DNA from: UBA5951 sp009936885
GTDB taxonomy: Bacteria; Pseudomonadota; Alphaproteobacteria; Puniceispirillales; Puniceispirillaceae
NCBI GenBank assembly: GCA_937996625.1
Contig: CALKVA010000005.1
Coordinates: 1 to 64,000, forward strand
Direction: 5' to 3'
Length of the DNA stretch: 64,000 nt
The notes beneath the pieces were generated by a model. The model made no database searches. It was not told the DNA's origin and saw only the letters and a list, made by a program, of their open reading frames with translations. The position numbers were made by a program, and so were the translations under genes. This document shows, one piece after another, positions 51,056 through 62,400 of this stretch (positions are counted from its first letter, which is position 1; every line of letters begins with the position of its first letter).

Positions 51056-51115
51056 TCTGGCATTTTGTCATCTAAGCTGATAGCAATGCCCTCCTGAAAA
51101 CAGGATTAAAACGTA

Positions 51116-51454
51116 ATGTCTGGCATTTCCCATTTCATATCAAAACTTTTCTGGTTAGTAATAGTCATCTTATTTAGCCTTTTTGTTGCTACAATCGTCA
51201 GCTCTAACACCCAATTAATAACCCTCCAGCTCTGGCCAATACCAGGACAGCTCAGCCTTGCATTATGGCTTCCGATTTTATTAGCTTTTGGGACTGGCTT
51301 ATTGTTTGGGGCCTTATTAATTTGGCTTAAATCCATTGCATCCTACCGTGCCGCAAGACAAATGCGAAAAAAACCCAATGCACCGCCAGAAATTAAAGAC
51401 GATAATCATCTGCTATTTGACGAAACCGCAACGGGTTCGGCTTTGAATAATTAA
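51116..51454 (+). CDS. lapA: LapA/DUF1049-family membrane protein
   Basis: 112 residues. Two transmembrane helices (about 10-29, FWLVIVILFSLFVATIV, and about 45-68, LALWLPILLAFGTGLLFGALLIW) with a short cytoplasmic, polar tail. This is the LapA (YciS) N-terminal half, which in E. coli works with LapB in LPS assembly. The lapB gene does not follow. Located between ihfB and trpF as in several alphaproteobacteria. Confidence 0.85.
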   Translation: MSGISHFISKLFWLVIVILFSLFVATIVSSNTQLITLQLWPIPGQLSLALWLPILLAFGTGLLFGALLIWLKSIASYRAARQMRKKPNAPPEIKDDNHLLFDETATGSALNN

Positions 51455-51494
51455 CAAGGCAAACAAGCCCATTTACACAAGGCTTATAATTATT

Positions 51495-52142
51495 ATGAAC
51501 GTTAAAATTTGTGGGTTAAAAACATCATCAGATATAGATAATTGTATAAAGGCTGGTGCTGATTTTATTGGTTTCGTTTTTTTCAAGGAGTCTCCAAGAC
51601 ATCTCAGCCCTGCGAAATCGACTGAATTATCTGATTATTATGCACGTAACTATTCTGATTCTGGAATTAAAAAGGTGGCCCTTTGTGTTAACCCTACTGA
51701 TAAAGAAATATCTGAAATTATAAGCACTTCAAGACCTGACTTTCTCCAGTTACATGGCACAGAATCGCCAATGAGGGTTGATGAGATAAGACAGAAATAT
51801 GGCCTTCCGATAATTAAAGTAATTCGTGTCAAAACGCAGTTAGATATTAAGGCCAGTCAGCAATATAATATCTCGGCAGATTGGTTGTTATTTGATGCTG
51901 CTGCATCTGCAGATTTAATGCCTGGCGGCAATGGCAAGAGCTTTAATTGGTCGCTTCTTGCAGATTTTGAATGTGATTTACCTTGGATGCTCGCAGGCGG
52001 ATTAAATCCCAATAATGTAGCCCATGCAATTGCGCAAACCAATCCAGATGGGGTTGATGTCTCATCAGGGGTAGAAGCAAGCGCAGGTATAAAAGATGAT
52101 TTAATGATCTCAGCCTTTGTGAAGTCTGCAAAAATGGGCTAG
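51495..52142 (+). CDS. trpF: Phosphoribosylanthranilate isomerase
   Basis: 215 residues, TIM barrel. N-terminal MNVKICGLKTSSDID (catalytic Cys7 in KICGL), GADFIGFVFFKESPRHL, LQLHGTESP, and catalytic Asp in LLFDAA, plus GGLNPNNVAHAI. Third step of tryptophan synthesis from anthranilate. First of trpF-trpB-trpA. Confidence 0.95.
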   Translation: MNVKICGLKTSSDIDNCIKAGADFIGFVFFKESPRHLSPAKSTELSDYYARNYSDSGIKKVALCVNPTDKEISEIISTSRPDFLQLHGTESPMRVDEIRQKYGLPIIKVIRVKTQLDIKASQQYNISADWLLFDAAASADLMPGGNGKSFNWSLLADFECDLPWMLAGGLNPNNVAHAIAQTNPDGVDVSSGVEASAGIKDDLMISAFVKSAKMG

Positions 52143-52218
52143 TCTTTGCTTTATTATGGACACGACCTATACCTCTACTTTGTCTTTAATCATTCAATAT
52201 AAGTGAGTATATTTAACG

Positions 52219-53442
52219 ATGAACGAAACACAGCCAAATTCCTTTAAGACAATGCCAGATGAGAATGGTCGTTTTGGCATTCACGGTGGTCGCTTTGTTG
52301 CAGAAACATTAATGCCTTTGATATTACAGGTTGAAGCTGCTTATAATGAAGCAAAAACAGACCCTGATTTTAATGCAGAACTGCTATTTTTCCAGAAAAA
52401 TTATGTTGGCAGACCCTCTCCTTTATATTTTGCTGAACGCCTTACAGAGCAATATGGCGGCGCGAAATTATATTTAAAAAGAGACGAGCTAAATCACACA
52501 GGCGCTCACAAAATCAATAATGTGCTTGGTCAGGCACTTCTGGCAAAAAAGATGGGGAAAACAAAAATCATTGCGGAAACAGGGGCTGGGCAACATGGGG
52601 TAGCTACCGCAACGGCATGCGCATTATTTAATCTTGAATGCGAGGTTTTTATGGGGGCTGAGGATGTTAAACGTCAAAAACCAAATGTTGATAGGATGCG
52701 TCTATTAGGGGCTACCGTTCACCCTGTTACCTCTGGCACATCCACATTGAAAGACGCAATGAACGAAGCGCTTCGTTATTGGGTGGCTCATCCTGATACT
52801 CATTTTTATATTATTGGCACAGTTGCAGGCCCACATCCCTACCCCGAAATGGTTCGAAACTTCCAGTCTGTTATTGGAAAAGAAGCAAAAGAGCAATTAT
52901 TCGAAGCTGAAGGGCGATTGCCAGACGCGCTTATTGCTTGTATTGGCGGTGGCTCAAATGCGCTTGGCCTGTTTCACCCATTTCTAGATGATGCTGATGT
53001 TACTATTTATGGCGTTGAAGCTGCTGGTCTGGGAATCGATAGTGGAATGCATGCGGCAAGCCTTACCGGCGGAACACCGGGCGTTTTACATGGCAATCGA
53101 ACCTATTTATTACAAAATGATGATGGACAGATAATAGATGCTCATTCTATATCAGCTGGTCTTGATTATCCTGGCATTGGGCCAGAGCATTCCTGGCTTC
53201 ATGATATAGGACGTGTTAATTATGTTAGTGCCACAGATGAAGAAGCGTTGGTTCAGTTTCAGTTATGCTCACGGCTTGAAGGGATAATTCCTGCTCTTGA
53301 ACCCTCCCATGCACTTGCATTTGCAGCAAAACAATTACCATTAATGGATAAAGAACAAATTGTAATCCTTAATATGTGCGGTCGCGGGGATAAAGACCTT
53401 GAATCTGTGCTGCCTAGGCTGGATGAGCGCGGACTACTATAA
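52219..53442 (+). CDS. trpB: Tryptophan synthase beta subunit
   Basis: 407 residues. GRFGIHGGRFVAETL N-terminus, PLP Lys in ELNHTGAHKINNVLGQ (Lys about 100), AETGAGQHGVATATACALF, and the phosphate loop CIGGGSNALGLF. It condenses indole and serine. trpA begins 32 nt after its stop. Confidence 0.97.
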   Translation: MNETQPNSFKTMPDENGRFGIHGGRFVAETLMPLILQVEAAYNEAKTDPDFNAELLFFQKNYVGRPSPLYFAERLTEQYGGAKLYLKRDELNHTGAHKINNVLGQALLAKKMGKTKIIAETGAGQHGVATATACALFNLECEVFMGAEDVKRQKPNVDRMRLLGATVHPVTSGTSTLKDAMNEALRYWVAHPDTHFYIIGTVAGPHPYPEMVRNFQSVIGKEAKEQLFEAEGRLPDALIACIGGGSNALGLFHPFLDDADVTIYGVEAAGLGIDSGMHAASLTGGTPGVLHGNRTYLLQNDDGQIIDAHSISAGLDYPGIGPEHSWLHDIGRVNYVSATDEEALVQFQLCSRLEGIIPALEPSHALAFAAKQLPLMDKEQIVILNMCGRGDKDLESVLPRLDERGLL

Positions 53443-53473
53443 CAAACACCAAATAGAGGTCGAAGCACATAAA

Positions 53474-54301
53474 ATGAGCAAAAGATTAGCCGCAAGCTTT
53501 GCAAAGGCAAAGCAAGAAAACAGAGGCATTTTGGGTATTTTTGTATCTGCGGGAGACCCTGATACCAATACCAGTATAAAAATATTAGATGGTCTGGTTG
53601 AATCTGGCGTGGATATGATAGAACTTGGAATGCCATTTTCTGATCCGATGGCAGATGGCCCTGCAATTCAGGCAGCAAGCTTGCGTGCTATCAAGTCAGG
53701 TATGACCCTTAGAGGTAGTCTTGAAATTGCGTCTCAATTCCGTAAAAAACATGCCGATACTCCCTTGATTTTGATGGGGTATTACAACCCTATTTATCGT
53801 TATGGTGTTGAGCTGTTTCTTAAAGATGCACAGGCAGCTGGTGCAGATGGTCTTATTATTGTAGACCTTCCCCCTGAAGAGGATGTCGAGCTGTGTGATC
53901 CAAGCCAAAATTCAGAACTAGATTTTATCAGATTAATCACACCAACAACCCTTGGCGATAGATTGCCATTCGTTTTGGAAAAGGCATCTGGATTTATTTA
54001 TTATGTCTCTATAGCAGGTATTACTGGCACAAAATCTGCTCAGATGGAATCTATCTCTAGCGCTGTAAATAGAATAAAGCATGTCAGCGATTTGCCTATT
54101 GTAACTGGTTTTGGTATCAGAACTGCAGAACAGGCAGCATATGTTGCCTCGCTAGGCGATGGCGCCATTGTGGGCTCGGCAGTAGTGGAGATTATAGCAG
54201 AATCCAATACGCAGAATTTATCAGCTGAGAACACTGCCAGAAAAGTAAGTGATTTTACTAAATCGCTCGCAGATGCAATATCTGCCCATAAGCCTGAATA
54301 A
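53474..54301 (+). CDS. trpA: Tryptophan synthase alpha subunit
   Basis: 275 residues from ATG 53474; the frame is open 25 codons further inside trpB but family proteins start at MSKRLAASFAKAKQE, and GAGG lies upstream. Catalytic Glu in DMIELGMPFSDPMADGPAIQAAS, Asp in LIIVDLPPEE, and GFGIRTAEQAAYVA. It cleaves indole-3-glycerol phosphate. In many alphaproteobacteria accD is found next; here folC follows directly. Confidence 0.96.
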   Translation: MSKRLAASFAKAKQENRGILGIFVSAGDPDTNTSIKILDGLVESGVDMIELGMPFSDPMADGPAIQAASLRAIKSGMTLRGSLEIASQFRKKHADTPLILMGYYNPIYRYGVELFLKDAQAAGADGLIIVDLPPEEDVELCDPSQNSELDFIRLITPTTLGDRLPFVLEKASGFIYYVSIAGITGTKSAQMESISSAVNRIKHVSDLPIVTGFGIRTAEQAAYVASLGDGAIVGSAVVEIIAESNTQNLSAENTARKVSDFTKSLADAISAHKPE

Positions 54302-54382
54302 AAAAATATTCAAATCATAATAACTTGTGGATAATAAGAAAATAACAGAATAATATCTGTAACACATATGAAGGAGATGCGT

Positions 54383-55660
54383 ATGCTGTCAGAAAGCCTT
54401 GATAGGCTTGCCCTTCTTCACCCAAAGCTTATTGACCTAGGGCTAGAGCGAACCTATCAACTCCTTGAAAAGGCAGGAAGCCCGCATCAGAACCTGCCAC
54501 CTATATTTCATATAGCGGGCACCAATGGAAAAGGCTCTGTTAGTGCCTATCTGTTTGCTATCGCAAAGCAACTTGGCCTTGTGACGCATTGTTATACATC
54601 GCCACATCTATGCAGATTTAATGAGCGAATTCGAATTGCAAACAAGCTAATCGATGATGAAGCGCTTTTACATGTTTTGGATGAGGTAGAGAAGCTTAAC
54701 CAGAATAAGCCTATTACATTTTACGAAATCACAACGGTTGCTACATTTATGGCATTTGCAAGAATACCTGCTGATCTGCTTATTTTGGAAACTGGTCTTG
54801 GTGGCAGGCTAGATTCAACAAATGTAATCGAAAATCCATTAGCGTCTATTATTACACCTATCGCACGAGATCATGAGCATTTTCTGGGCTCTGAGCTGAC
54901 ACAAATAGCAGGTGAAAAAGCAGGTATAATCAAAAAAAATGTGCCTGTAATTAGTGCCTCTCAAACTAAGGAAGTTGAGGAAACTCTTAGAAAAAAAGCA
55001 AGAGAGATGGCAGCACCCATTTTTTTTGAAGGGGCTGATTTTATCTGGAAGCAGATAAGCACAGGAGAGGTAAAACTAGAATGTAAAAATAGGGTTTTTA
55101 CGCTACCAAAACCTGCGCTAATCGGACCCCATCAAATACAGAATGCCGCCCTTGCAGCTGCATCCATAATTTATAGTGATAATTTTACTCCTCTGGATGA
55201 TAGATTGTTTTCTGGCATCGGGTTCGCAAAATGGCCTGGACGGCTGCAATTCATCGATCAGGGAAAATTACTCAATTACCGTGATGCAAAACCAATATGG
55301 ATTGATGGGGCGCATAATTCACACGGTGCAACGGCTCTTGCAGCCTCTCTTGCACAAATAACGGATGAGAAATGGACACTTATTGCAGGGATGATAAATA
55401 CCCGAAAGCCAGATGACGTTTTTATGCCTTTAAAAAACCTAATCAGCGAGATATTTACAATAAATATACCAGAACAGCCTGCAAGCTTATCAGCCCAAGA
55501 GCTGTCAGATAATTGTCAGGATTTAGGAATTAAAGCGACCGCAAAACCAAGCCTCAGCGCGGCACTCTCTGCCACAAGTGAAAGTGAATTTGTGGTGATT
55601 TGTGGCTCTTTATATCTAGCAGGGCACGCATTACTATTAAACGATACCCTGCCAGAATAA
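54383..55660 (+). CDS. folC: Bifunctional folylpolyglutamate / dihydrofolate synthase
   Basis: 425 residues from ATG 54383 (AAGGAG 6 nt upstream; earlier in-frame ATGs at 54368 and 54377 lie before or next to the ribosome site). ATP P-loop AGTNGKGSVSAYLF (about 44-57), SPHLCRFNERIRI, ETGLGGRLDSTNVI (omega loop/metal site), and the C-terminal Mur-ligase domain with IDGAHNSHGATALAASL. It adds glutamate to folates. It is convergent with trxA. Confidence 0.95.
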   Translation: MLSESLDRLALLHPKLIDLGLERTYQLLEKAGSPHQNLPPIFHIAGTNGKGSVSAYLFAIAKQLGLVTHCYTSPHLCRFNERIRIANKLIDDEALLHVLDEVEKLNQNKPITFYEITTVATFMAFARIPADLLILETGLGGRLDSTNVIENPLASIITPIARDHEHFLGSELTQIAGEKAGIIKKNVPVISASQTKEVEETLRKKAREMAAPIFFEGADFIWKQISTGEVKLECKNRVFTLPKPALIGPHQIQNAALAAASIIYSDNFTPLDDRLFSGIGFAKWPGRLQFIDQGKLLNYRDAKPIWIDGAHNSHGATALAASLAQITDEKWTLIAGMINTRKPDDVFMPLKNLISEIFTINIPEQPASLSAQELSDNCQDLGIKATAKPSLSAALSATSESEFVVICGSLYLAGHALLLNDTLPE

Positions 55661-55711
55661 GTTTTGGTTAAAGAGAGCCTATCTCAGCATATAATAGGCC
55701 GCCATAGAGGA

Positions 55712-56032
55712 TTATAAGTTTTCCTTCACCCATTGCTCTAGCTGGGATTTCGGTAATGCGCCAATTTTCTCAGCCACAACTTCTCCATTTTTAAACATTA
55801 ATAAGGTTGGGATCCCGCGCACCCCATAGCTTTGCGGAGTTACTGGATTATCATCAATATTTACCTTAACAATATCAACTTGACCTTCGAGTGAATTTGA
55901 AATCTCTTCGAGTGCAGGACCAATGGCGCGGCAAGGCCCACACCATTCAGCCCAAAAATCTACAACTATTGGTCCAGCTGCTTTTATGACATCAGTGTCA
56001 AAATTAGAATCGGTGGAGTGTTTAGTAGCCAT
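55712..56032 (-). CDS. trxA: Thioredoxin
   Basis: 106 residues. Active site WAEWCGPCRAIGP (about 28-40), cis-Pro loop GIPTLLMFKNGEVV, normal length and no signal peptide, so cytoplasmic. General dithiol reductant. It lies downstream of addA on the same strand with 77 nt between. Confidence 0.97.
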   Translation of the reverse strand: MATKHSTDSNFDTDVIKAAGPIVVDFWAEWCGPCRAIGPALEEISNSLEGQVDIVKVNIDDNPVTPQSYGVRGIPTLLMFKNGEVVAEKIGALPKSQLEQWVKENL

Positions 56033-56109
56033 GCTAATTCCTTTATGCTTAAAAATAATTCTTAATAGTTAGTAATAAATCTGCCCATTGGTAAATAGTT
56101 TTTTTAAAT

Positions 56110-59100
56110 TTATTTTTCGTTATTAAATGCGTTTGCACCCGTTATAGTACTGAGATAAGCATTCAATTGCTCATTTAAAAGAGGCATGATTTCTGCTGAT
56201 TGTGTCCAGATAAGAAAACTATGAAATGACCTGTCTGGATAGAGTTGTTTTAGCAATCCCATATAAAGCGCCATTTGACGAAGATAGGCCTCGGGCGGGC
56301 TAGCAGAAGGCCGTCCGGTTTTGAAATCTGCTAGCTTGATATAGCTGTCAGTGACAATCAATCTATCTATCTGCCCAGATATTTCTAGCGCCCCAATTCT
56401 GCCAATGATAGCTGCCTCAGCTAATGACTTATTTGAAAACAAATCGCTGCAATCCTTATGATGAAGGATAGAATATACCTCATCAAACAGTGCTGTTACC
56501 TCTGCTTCAGATAGGTTTGGCATTTGTTTTTTTATATATCGAATTGCTGAAGTTGCTTGGTCGGATTCATGAAGTAACGGGAGCCTCTCAAGTAATGTAT
56601 GAATTAGATTCCCCCGCTCAAGCGCTTTTAGCTGGCTCTTTTTGTGTAGTGTAATCTGCTGCTTATCTGATGGCCATTCGGACGGGCGAACAATCACGCC
56701 TTTTGTCTCAGCATATGTATCGGGGAGCTCATCATACCAAGTTGGAACATCTGCTATTATTTGCTCATGCTCTATGGATAGCTCGTCCTGTTTTTGGGTT
56801 TTTGTTGATGGAGCAAATTGAAGCTTTAAGGTACCATCAATATCCACACATGCTGGATCGTCAGATAGGGTGTCTTTCAATAATTCATACCAGCTATTTT
56901 TAATAACCCGCCTTGCCGGTGCTTCCCATCCAGCAATGATAAGAGCTTGTTCTGCCCGGGTTAAAGCGACATATAATAAGCGGTCATCTTCTCTTTTGAT
57001 TTTTTCTTTTTCTGCATTTCTAATCTCTGTAATAAAAGAAGGTGCAAAATTGCTGTTCTCTGTCCAGTAAATCCATTCTTCAGAGAATGTAAGCGTATCT
57101 GAGGGTGTTTTAGTAGTTAACATATCGGGTAAATATATTATAGGCGCTTCAAGTCCCTTGGAGCCGTGTATTGTTAGCAATCTTACCTGAGGGTAAGCAG
57201 TAGCGCTATTATCGCGCTTTAATATGCCTTGGCTATCTCTGAAAGATCTTACAAATTGGCTTAGCTCTAGATTTCCTGCTTTTTCAAAAGCTAGAATTTC
57301 TTGCAAGAAACCATTAAAGCTCTCAATAACACCTATCCCAAGGCGCTTGATAAATGCGTCAACTAACCTGTCACCGATTAAAATCTGATTAAAAAAGCTA
57401 AACACATCCTGTGTTCCAGCACGGGATCGCCATTCCACTAATTTGCGACATGCCAATCCCTTACGGCATTCATACTTTTCATATTCTTTTAATCTGCTGA
57501 ACAAAGAGGTTTTTCCTCTTGCGACTGCTAGTTCTTGTAAATCCTCCTCCTGTAATTCCAGTAAGGGTGACTTAAGGATACTAGCAAGTTGCAAATCATC
57601 TTCAGGCGATAAGCACACATCCGCAAGCGCAAGCAAATCCTGAATTTCTATCTGATTTTGCAGTATAATACGGTCTGGGGGTGAGACTGATATTCTTGCT
57701 GAAATCAGTGCCGCTCTTAAATTTGCTAGGAACGAGTCTCGCTTTCGCACCAATATCATAATATCGTTTGGGCGCACAGCTCTGCCCAAAATATTATCTG
57801 TGCCAGACTCCAAAATTGCCTTAATGTGCAGAGCTATTTTTTCTGCCAGAATAACCTCTGCTGTTTCAACACGTTCTATTTCAACTGGCATAAATGGCGC
57901 CGTTAGCGGTTTTTTCTGCGATTCCACAATTGGCCATAGTTCCACAGACCCAGAAAGGCTGGTCCAATGCAGACCGTGTGGCACATATGTATCCCCTACT
58001 CCGGTAATCCGCTCATCCTGCATAACCGCATCCACAAATGAAAGTATCGGTGCAGATGAGCGATAAGATTTTGACAGACTTACTTGCTTAAATGGTTTTT
58101 TGTATTGGTCTGACTGTTCTTTGATTTCTGCTTGCTTTGCAATAAACAGGTTTGGATCCGCATTCTGAAAACTATATATTGACTGTTTATAATCCCCAAC
58201 AGCAAAAAACGTCCTTGGCAGCAGCTCTTCATCTTCTGATTCAAAAAACTCTGACAAAAGGTTGGAAATCACCGACCATTGCATTGGGCTAGTATCCTGC
58301 GCCTCGTCAACCAGCACATGTTGAATAGCCGTTTCTAGCTTCCATCTGACCCAAGCATGGATTTGCTGTTTTTGAAGCAGCTGATTTGTAAAAAATATCA
58401 AATCGTCAAAATCTAAAACACCGCGGCTGAATTTTTGATGTTGAAAGGATAGATATAATTCTGCTGCAAGAGATAATATATAAAAACTTAATTCTCCTGT
58501 ATAAGCGCCATTTTGGATTTGCATATACTCTAAAATTAAGCGTTGAGCATCAGATATATAACCCTCTAATTCAGGATTAAGCGCCCTTACTGCTTTGGTG
58601 CCGATACGTGTTTTTGGATTGCCCCCACTAAAGAAAATATCGACCAATAACAAAAACTCTGCTTCTGCCTGCTGTGGTAATAAACCAGCCCAGCGTTTGA
58701 TTTTAAGCGCTGCTTCTTTATCATTTTTTCCACCACCATGAAGCGCATCAGCCATTTTCTGAAATGGAAGCTGCTTTATCTGAGCCATCATAGATAATTT
58801 TTCAGAGGAAAAATCAGCCATTGATTTGCATCCAATTTGCGTTTTTAAATGTTCTTTAAAACGCCCCGCAGAAGAGGGATCAGTTGTGAATTTTTCAATT
58901 ATATCTCGTTTTTGCAATATCTGAATGAGGTACTGACTTAATGTCCTCTCATCTGTAATTTTAGCCAGAAAATGTAACTTCTGTTTAATATGACTTGCTG
59001 GAGTTGCAAATAATTCAAGCAGGCACTGCTTTAGTATCTCATTTGATTCAGATTCTGTGATTAAGTCAAATCCAGGAGGCACACCTGCCTCTATTGGAAA

Positions 59101-59484
59101 CCGAGATAATATTGTCTGACAAAACGAATGTATCGTCTCAATTCTAGGGCCATCTTCATTGTCTAATATCTTGGCAAATAGCTGCCTTGATATTAGAATT
59201 TTCTCCTGGCTTGGGTTAGGCTCGCTCATTTCGGTCAAGTCAGATATAAGCTCACTTTCGCTACATACAGCCCATCTTGAAAGCGTATTTTGCAGTCGCT
59301 GTTGCATCTCTGCTGCTGCTGCTTTGGTATAGGTTACACATAGTATGCTGTCTGGCTTCACGCCATTTAGCAAAAGCCGAAAAACGCGGTGGGTAAGCGC
59401 TCTTGTTTTTCCAGTGCCTGCATTAGCAGAAACAAAAACAGATAATTTTGGGTCAGATGCAAGGCTGGAATTATCCATCATCAT
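56110..59484 (-). CDS. addA: Double-strand break repair helicase-nuclease AddA
   Basis: 1124 residues. UvrD-like helicase motif I SANAGTGKTRALTHRVFRLLL (about 17-37), motif II LVDEAQDTSPMQW, motif III GDYKQSIYSFQNAD, later helicase motifs (RLLTIHGSKGLEAPIIYLPD, LLYVALTRAEQALII), and a C-terminal RecB-like nuclease domain with ISGQIDRLIV and LADFKTGRP. With AddB it processes DNA ends for RecA. The start (ATGATGATG) overlaps the end of addB by 14 nt. Confidence 0.95.
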   Translation of the reverse strand: MMMDNSSLASDPKLSVFVSANAGTGKTRALTHRVFRLLLNGVKPDSILCVTYTKAAAAEMQQRLQNTLSRWAVCSESELISDLTEMSEPNPSQEKILISRQLFAKILDNEDGPRIETIHSFCQTILSRFPIEAGVPPGFDLITESESNEILKQCLLELFATPASHIKQKLHFLAKITDERTLSQYLIQILQKRDIIEKFTTDPSSAGRFKEHLKTQIGCKSMADFSSEKLSMMAQIKQLPFQKMADALHGGGKNDKEAALKIKRWAGLLPQQAEAEFLLLVDIFFSGGNPKTRIGTKAVRALNPELEGYISDAQRLILEYMQIQNGAYTGELSFYILSLAAELYLSFQHQKFSRGVLDFDDLIFFTNQLLQKQQIHAWVRWKLETAIQHVLVDEAQDTSPMQWSVISNLLSEFFESEDEELLPRTFFAVGDYKQSIYSFQNADPNLFIAKQAEIKEQSDQYKKPFKQVSLSKSYRSSAPILSFVDAVMQDERITGVGDTYVPHGLHWTSLSGSVELWPIVESQKKPLTAPFMPVEIERVETAEVILAEKIALHIKAILESGTDNILGRAVRPNDIMILVRKRDSFLANLRAALISARISVSPPDRIILQNQIEIQDLLALADVCLSPEDDLQLASILKSPLLELQEEDLQELAVARGKTSLFSRLKEYEKYECRKGLACRKLVEWRSRAGTQDVFSFFNQILIGDRLVDAFIKRLGIGVIESFNGFLQEILAFEKAGNLELSQFVRSFRDSQGILKRDNSATAYPQVRLLTIHGSKGLEAPIIYLPDMLTTKTPSDTLTFSEEWIYWTENSNFAPSFITEIRNAEKEKIKREDDRLLYVALTRAEQALIIAGWEAPARRVIKNSWYELLKDTLSDDPACVDIDGTLKLQFAPSTKTQKQDELSIEHEQIIADVPTWYDELPDTYAETKGVIVRPSEWPSDKQQITLHKKSQLKALERGNLIHTLLERLPLLHESDQATSAIRYIKKQMPNLSEAEVTALFDEVYSILHHKDCSDLFSNKSLAEAAIIGRIGALEISGQIDRLIVTDSYIKLADFKTGRPSASPPEAYLRQMALYMGLLKQLYPDRSFHSFLIWTQSAEIMPLLNEQLNAYLSTITGANAFNNEK

Positions 59485-62400
59485 TCACCTCAAACGCTCT
59501 CCATTCCTTTATTCTGGCAAGGTGCCTCACTTGCGAGAATTTTGGCCTTTGTGCTGAATTTGGCTCCGATAAATAGGGTTGCTCTTCATTCTCAAAACTC
59601 TGAACCAGAGCAAGCAATTGGTCAAAAATAATAGAGACGTCAAAATCATCTGGCGTAACATCGTCAATTTTGGCAGGTGCTGTTTCCCTGCCTTTCAGTT
59701 GCCAGTAAAAAAGCTCAATATCCTGTGCTGTCTTGTCAGATAAACGATACCCCCCTTTTGACAGGATTGCCGCTTCGACAAGAAGCTGCACTGCCCTTCC
59801 TAAACTTACCGCTAGCTTTGATGGTGGATTGCCAGATTTATAATCAATTATCTTATAATGATTACCCTGATGCAGCTCTATTCTATCTGCTCTTGCCGTA
59901 ACAAGAATTAAACGCTGACCAATCGACAGCTCAAGCTTTCCTTCTTTTTCTACAACCACCTGAAAGCGCTCATCACGTCTTCTGCCTTCTTCTTCTAGAA
60001 ACCAGTTTAGAATTACAGAAATTTTTTGCCTCCAGAAAAGATCGATATAGGCAATATTGGACCATTTCGACAAATGCGCATCTACAATTTTATGTAGTTG
60101 TTCCCCCGCATCTTCAGGCAATTTCCCAGTCGGATAACGCGTTGAAAATTCTGCAATAACATCATGAACAAGAGATCCTCTCAACGCAACAGATGGCGGT
60201 TCATCAATAGGATTTTTCTGTCTAATTTTCAGTATTTTCTTAACATAAAACCCATAAGGGTCTGTAATCCATTGATCAAAATCAGTTGCTGAGATTTGAG
60301 AGGGTCTTTGGGCAAGGGCTGGTTTTGGCTCTGGCCGCGCAATTGGTTTTACGATATCTGGAATTTTGCGTGCATTTACAGCCTTCATCCAGACAGGTAT
60401 CTGTTTATCAAGATAGGATGATAGCCCCGCTGCTGCTACCACAGCATCTAATCGTGCAAGCCAGCGCGATATTTGGGTTGGCGCTCCGTCTGTGATAACA
60501 GAGCGCGTTATCATAACTTCTGGCGATGCTGCTGCCATCATAAAATCATGTGCTGACAGTGCTATACGCCAATGCCTGTCAGGCAACCCTAACTGAGTTC
60601 GTGAGGCATTATTAATCCACATATCTCTTTGAGAAAATGGTGGCCATACCCCCTCATTCAACCCGCCAAGTATTACCGTATCTGCTTGTTGCATTCGTGC
60701 TTCGATTGTACCCAGAATTTTAAGTCTTGGATGCTGATTATAAGGGGTTCTTACCACCTTTTCTTGACATAACACACTAAATGTATTGTAAAATTCAGAT
60801 GCAGCAATTGGATAGCTGTCCCCAAAGCGTATCATATCAGATAAAAGTTCAAGTAATATTACTCCCGCAAAATCTGAGTAAATATGAAAGGCAGCGTCAC
60901 TTTGTGTATCATTTATGTCAGAATCTGAATCCACTCTACTTTCATCTAATCTATTTTCTGGCAATGCACCTAAATTTTGTGCTGTCTGCATAAGAGCTAT
61001 CGCAAGGGTATCAAGCGATGGGTTAATCGCCTTGAAAGCATCTCGCAATGGGATAAATGCTGGCAATAAACAGGTCTGCCAGAAATTCTTTAATTTTGGT
61101 GTTTGGGCGACTAATAAAGTCCAGCTCTCCCAATTTTTTCGTGGGAGCGGACCTCTTAAGATTTGCTCTTCAAATAAATTTGCCAAATGGATAAATTCAG
61201 CTCTTGGCAATCCGGCAGTTGCAAATGGATGCTTGAATAATGCTCTGAGCGCGTGAGGGGATGCATCTTCTTGAACCACGCGTATGATTAACGCCAGAAA
61301 TCTTGCTGGGCTGGATAATATTAGCGCGCTACCAGCAGAATCATCTACCAGAATATTCCATCTTGTCAATGCTGCTTGTACTTTTCGTGCCAGCATTCTA
61401 TCTGGGGTGATAAGCATAGCTGTTTTATTCGGGGTTTCGAGTGCCTGCCGCATTAATCCAGCAATTAATTCAGCCTCTTGAAAGGCGTCTGTCACTGACA
61501 TTACTTTCAATCCTTCAAGGCTGGAAGGTGATAATTCGCTCTGGTCAACGGCAAGCCTTCTCCACTGCGATGTTCTACTGGCAGGCCTCATTAACTCGCG
61601 CAGCACTATCTGTCGGGAGCGCACCGATTTATGCTGCATCTGTTCGGTTACATGCCAATAACGCACTTCAGATAACGGCAATTCAAACTCAGCCATTGAA
61701 CGAGCAATTTGATGTAACGGGTGAACTGAGTCTTGTTCAATGGCACACCAGTCCGCATCTTCAATATCCAGCTCTATACCCGGGAAAATTACAACCCCCA
61801 TTGGTAATTGCGAAATTACTTTCATAAAGGCTCTTGTCATGGGCAGAGTACCTGTTGAGCCTGCTAGGATTATCGGCGCGTTTGGGGGATGACTAGTCCA
61901 GAAATCTAGCTGAGCTTGGAGTAATTGCTGTTGACGCGCTACCGGATCTATTTGCCCACGTTCAGCAAGTATAGAAGGCCAATAGTCAAATAAAATGGTT
62001 AAAAATTTTAAAATTTCCTGCCAATGAGTTGACAATTCATCTGGAAGAACATCTTTTATCGCTGATAAGGGGGTGCCAGCACGCTGCATTTGGTCAATGA
62101 GCATGCACAAGCTTGATGCTAATTTCATCGCAGGCGCAGGTGCAATTCGCCGACCGCCAATTGGAAAATGCTGAATTTGCGATGCAATAAGGCATTGCCT
62201 TTCAAACCCATTAATTGCTTCGTCTAACTCAAGCCTCTCAATAGCGATATTTATAGCAACCTCTTCATCTGGCTCACCTACTGCGAACATTTTTGGCAGT
62301 AATATAGGCCCCTGATTCTGATGCTTAAAAAATGCTTCCTTGATAGAAGAAATAGCCCTTCTACTCGGCAGATATAGCTCTATCCTAGCTAGTTGTTCTG

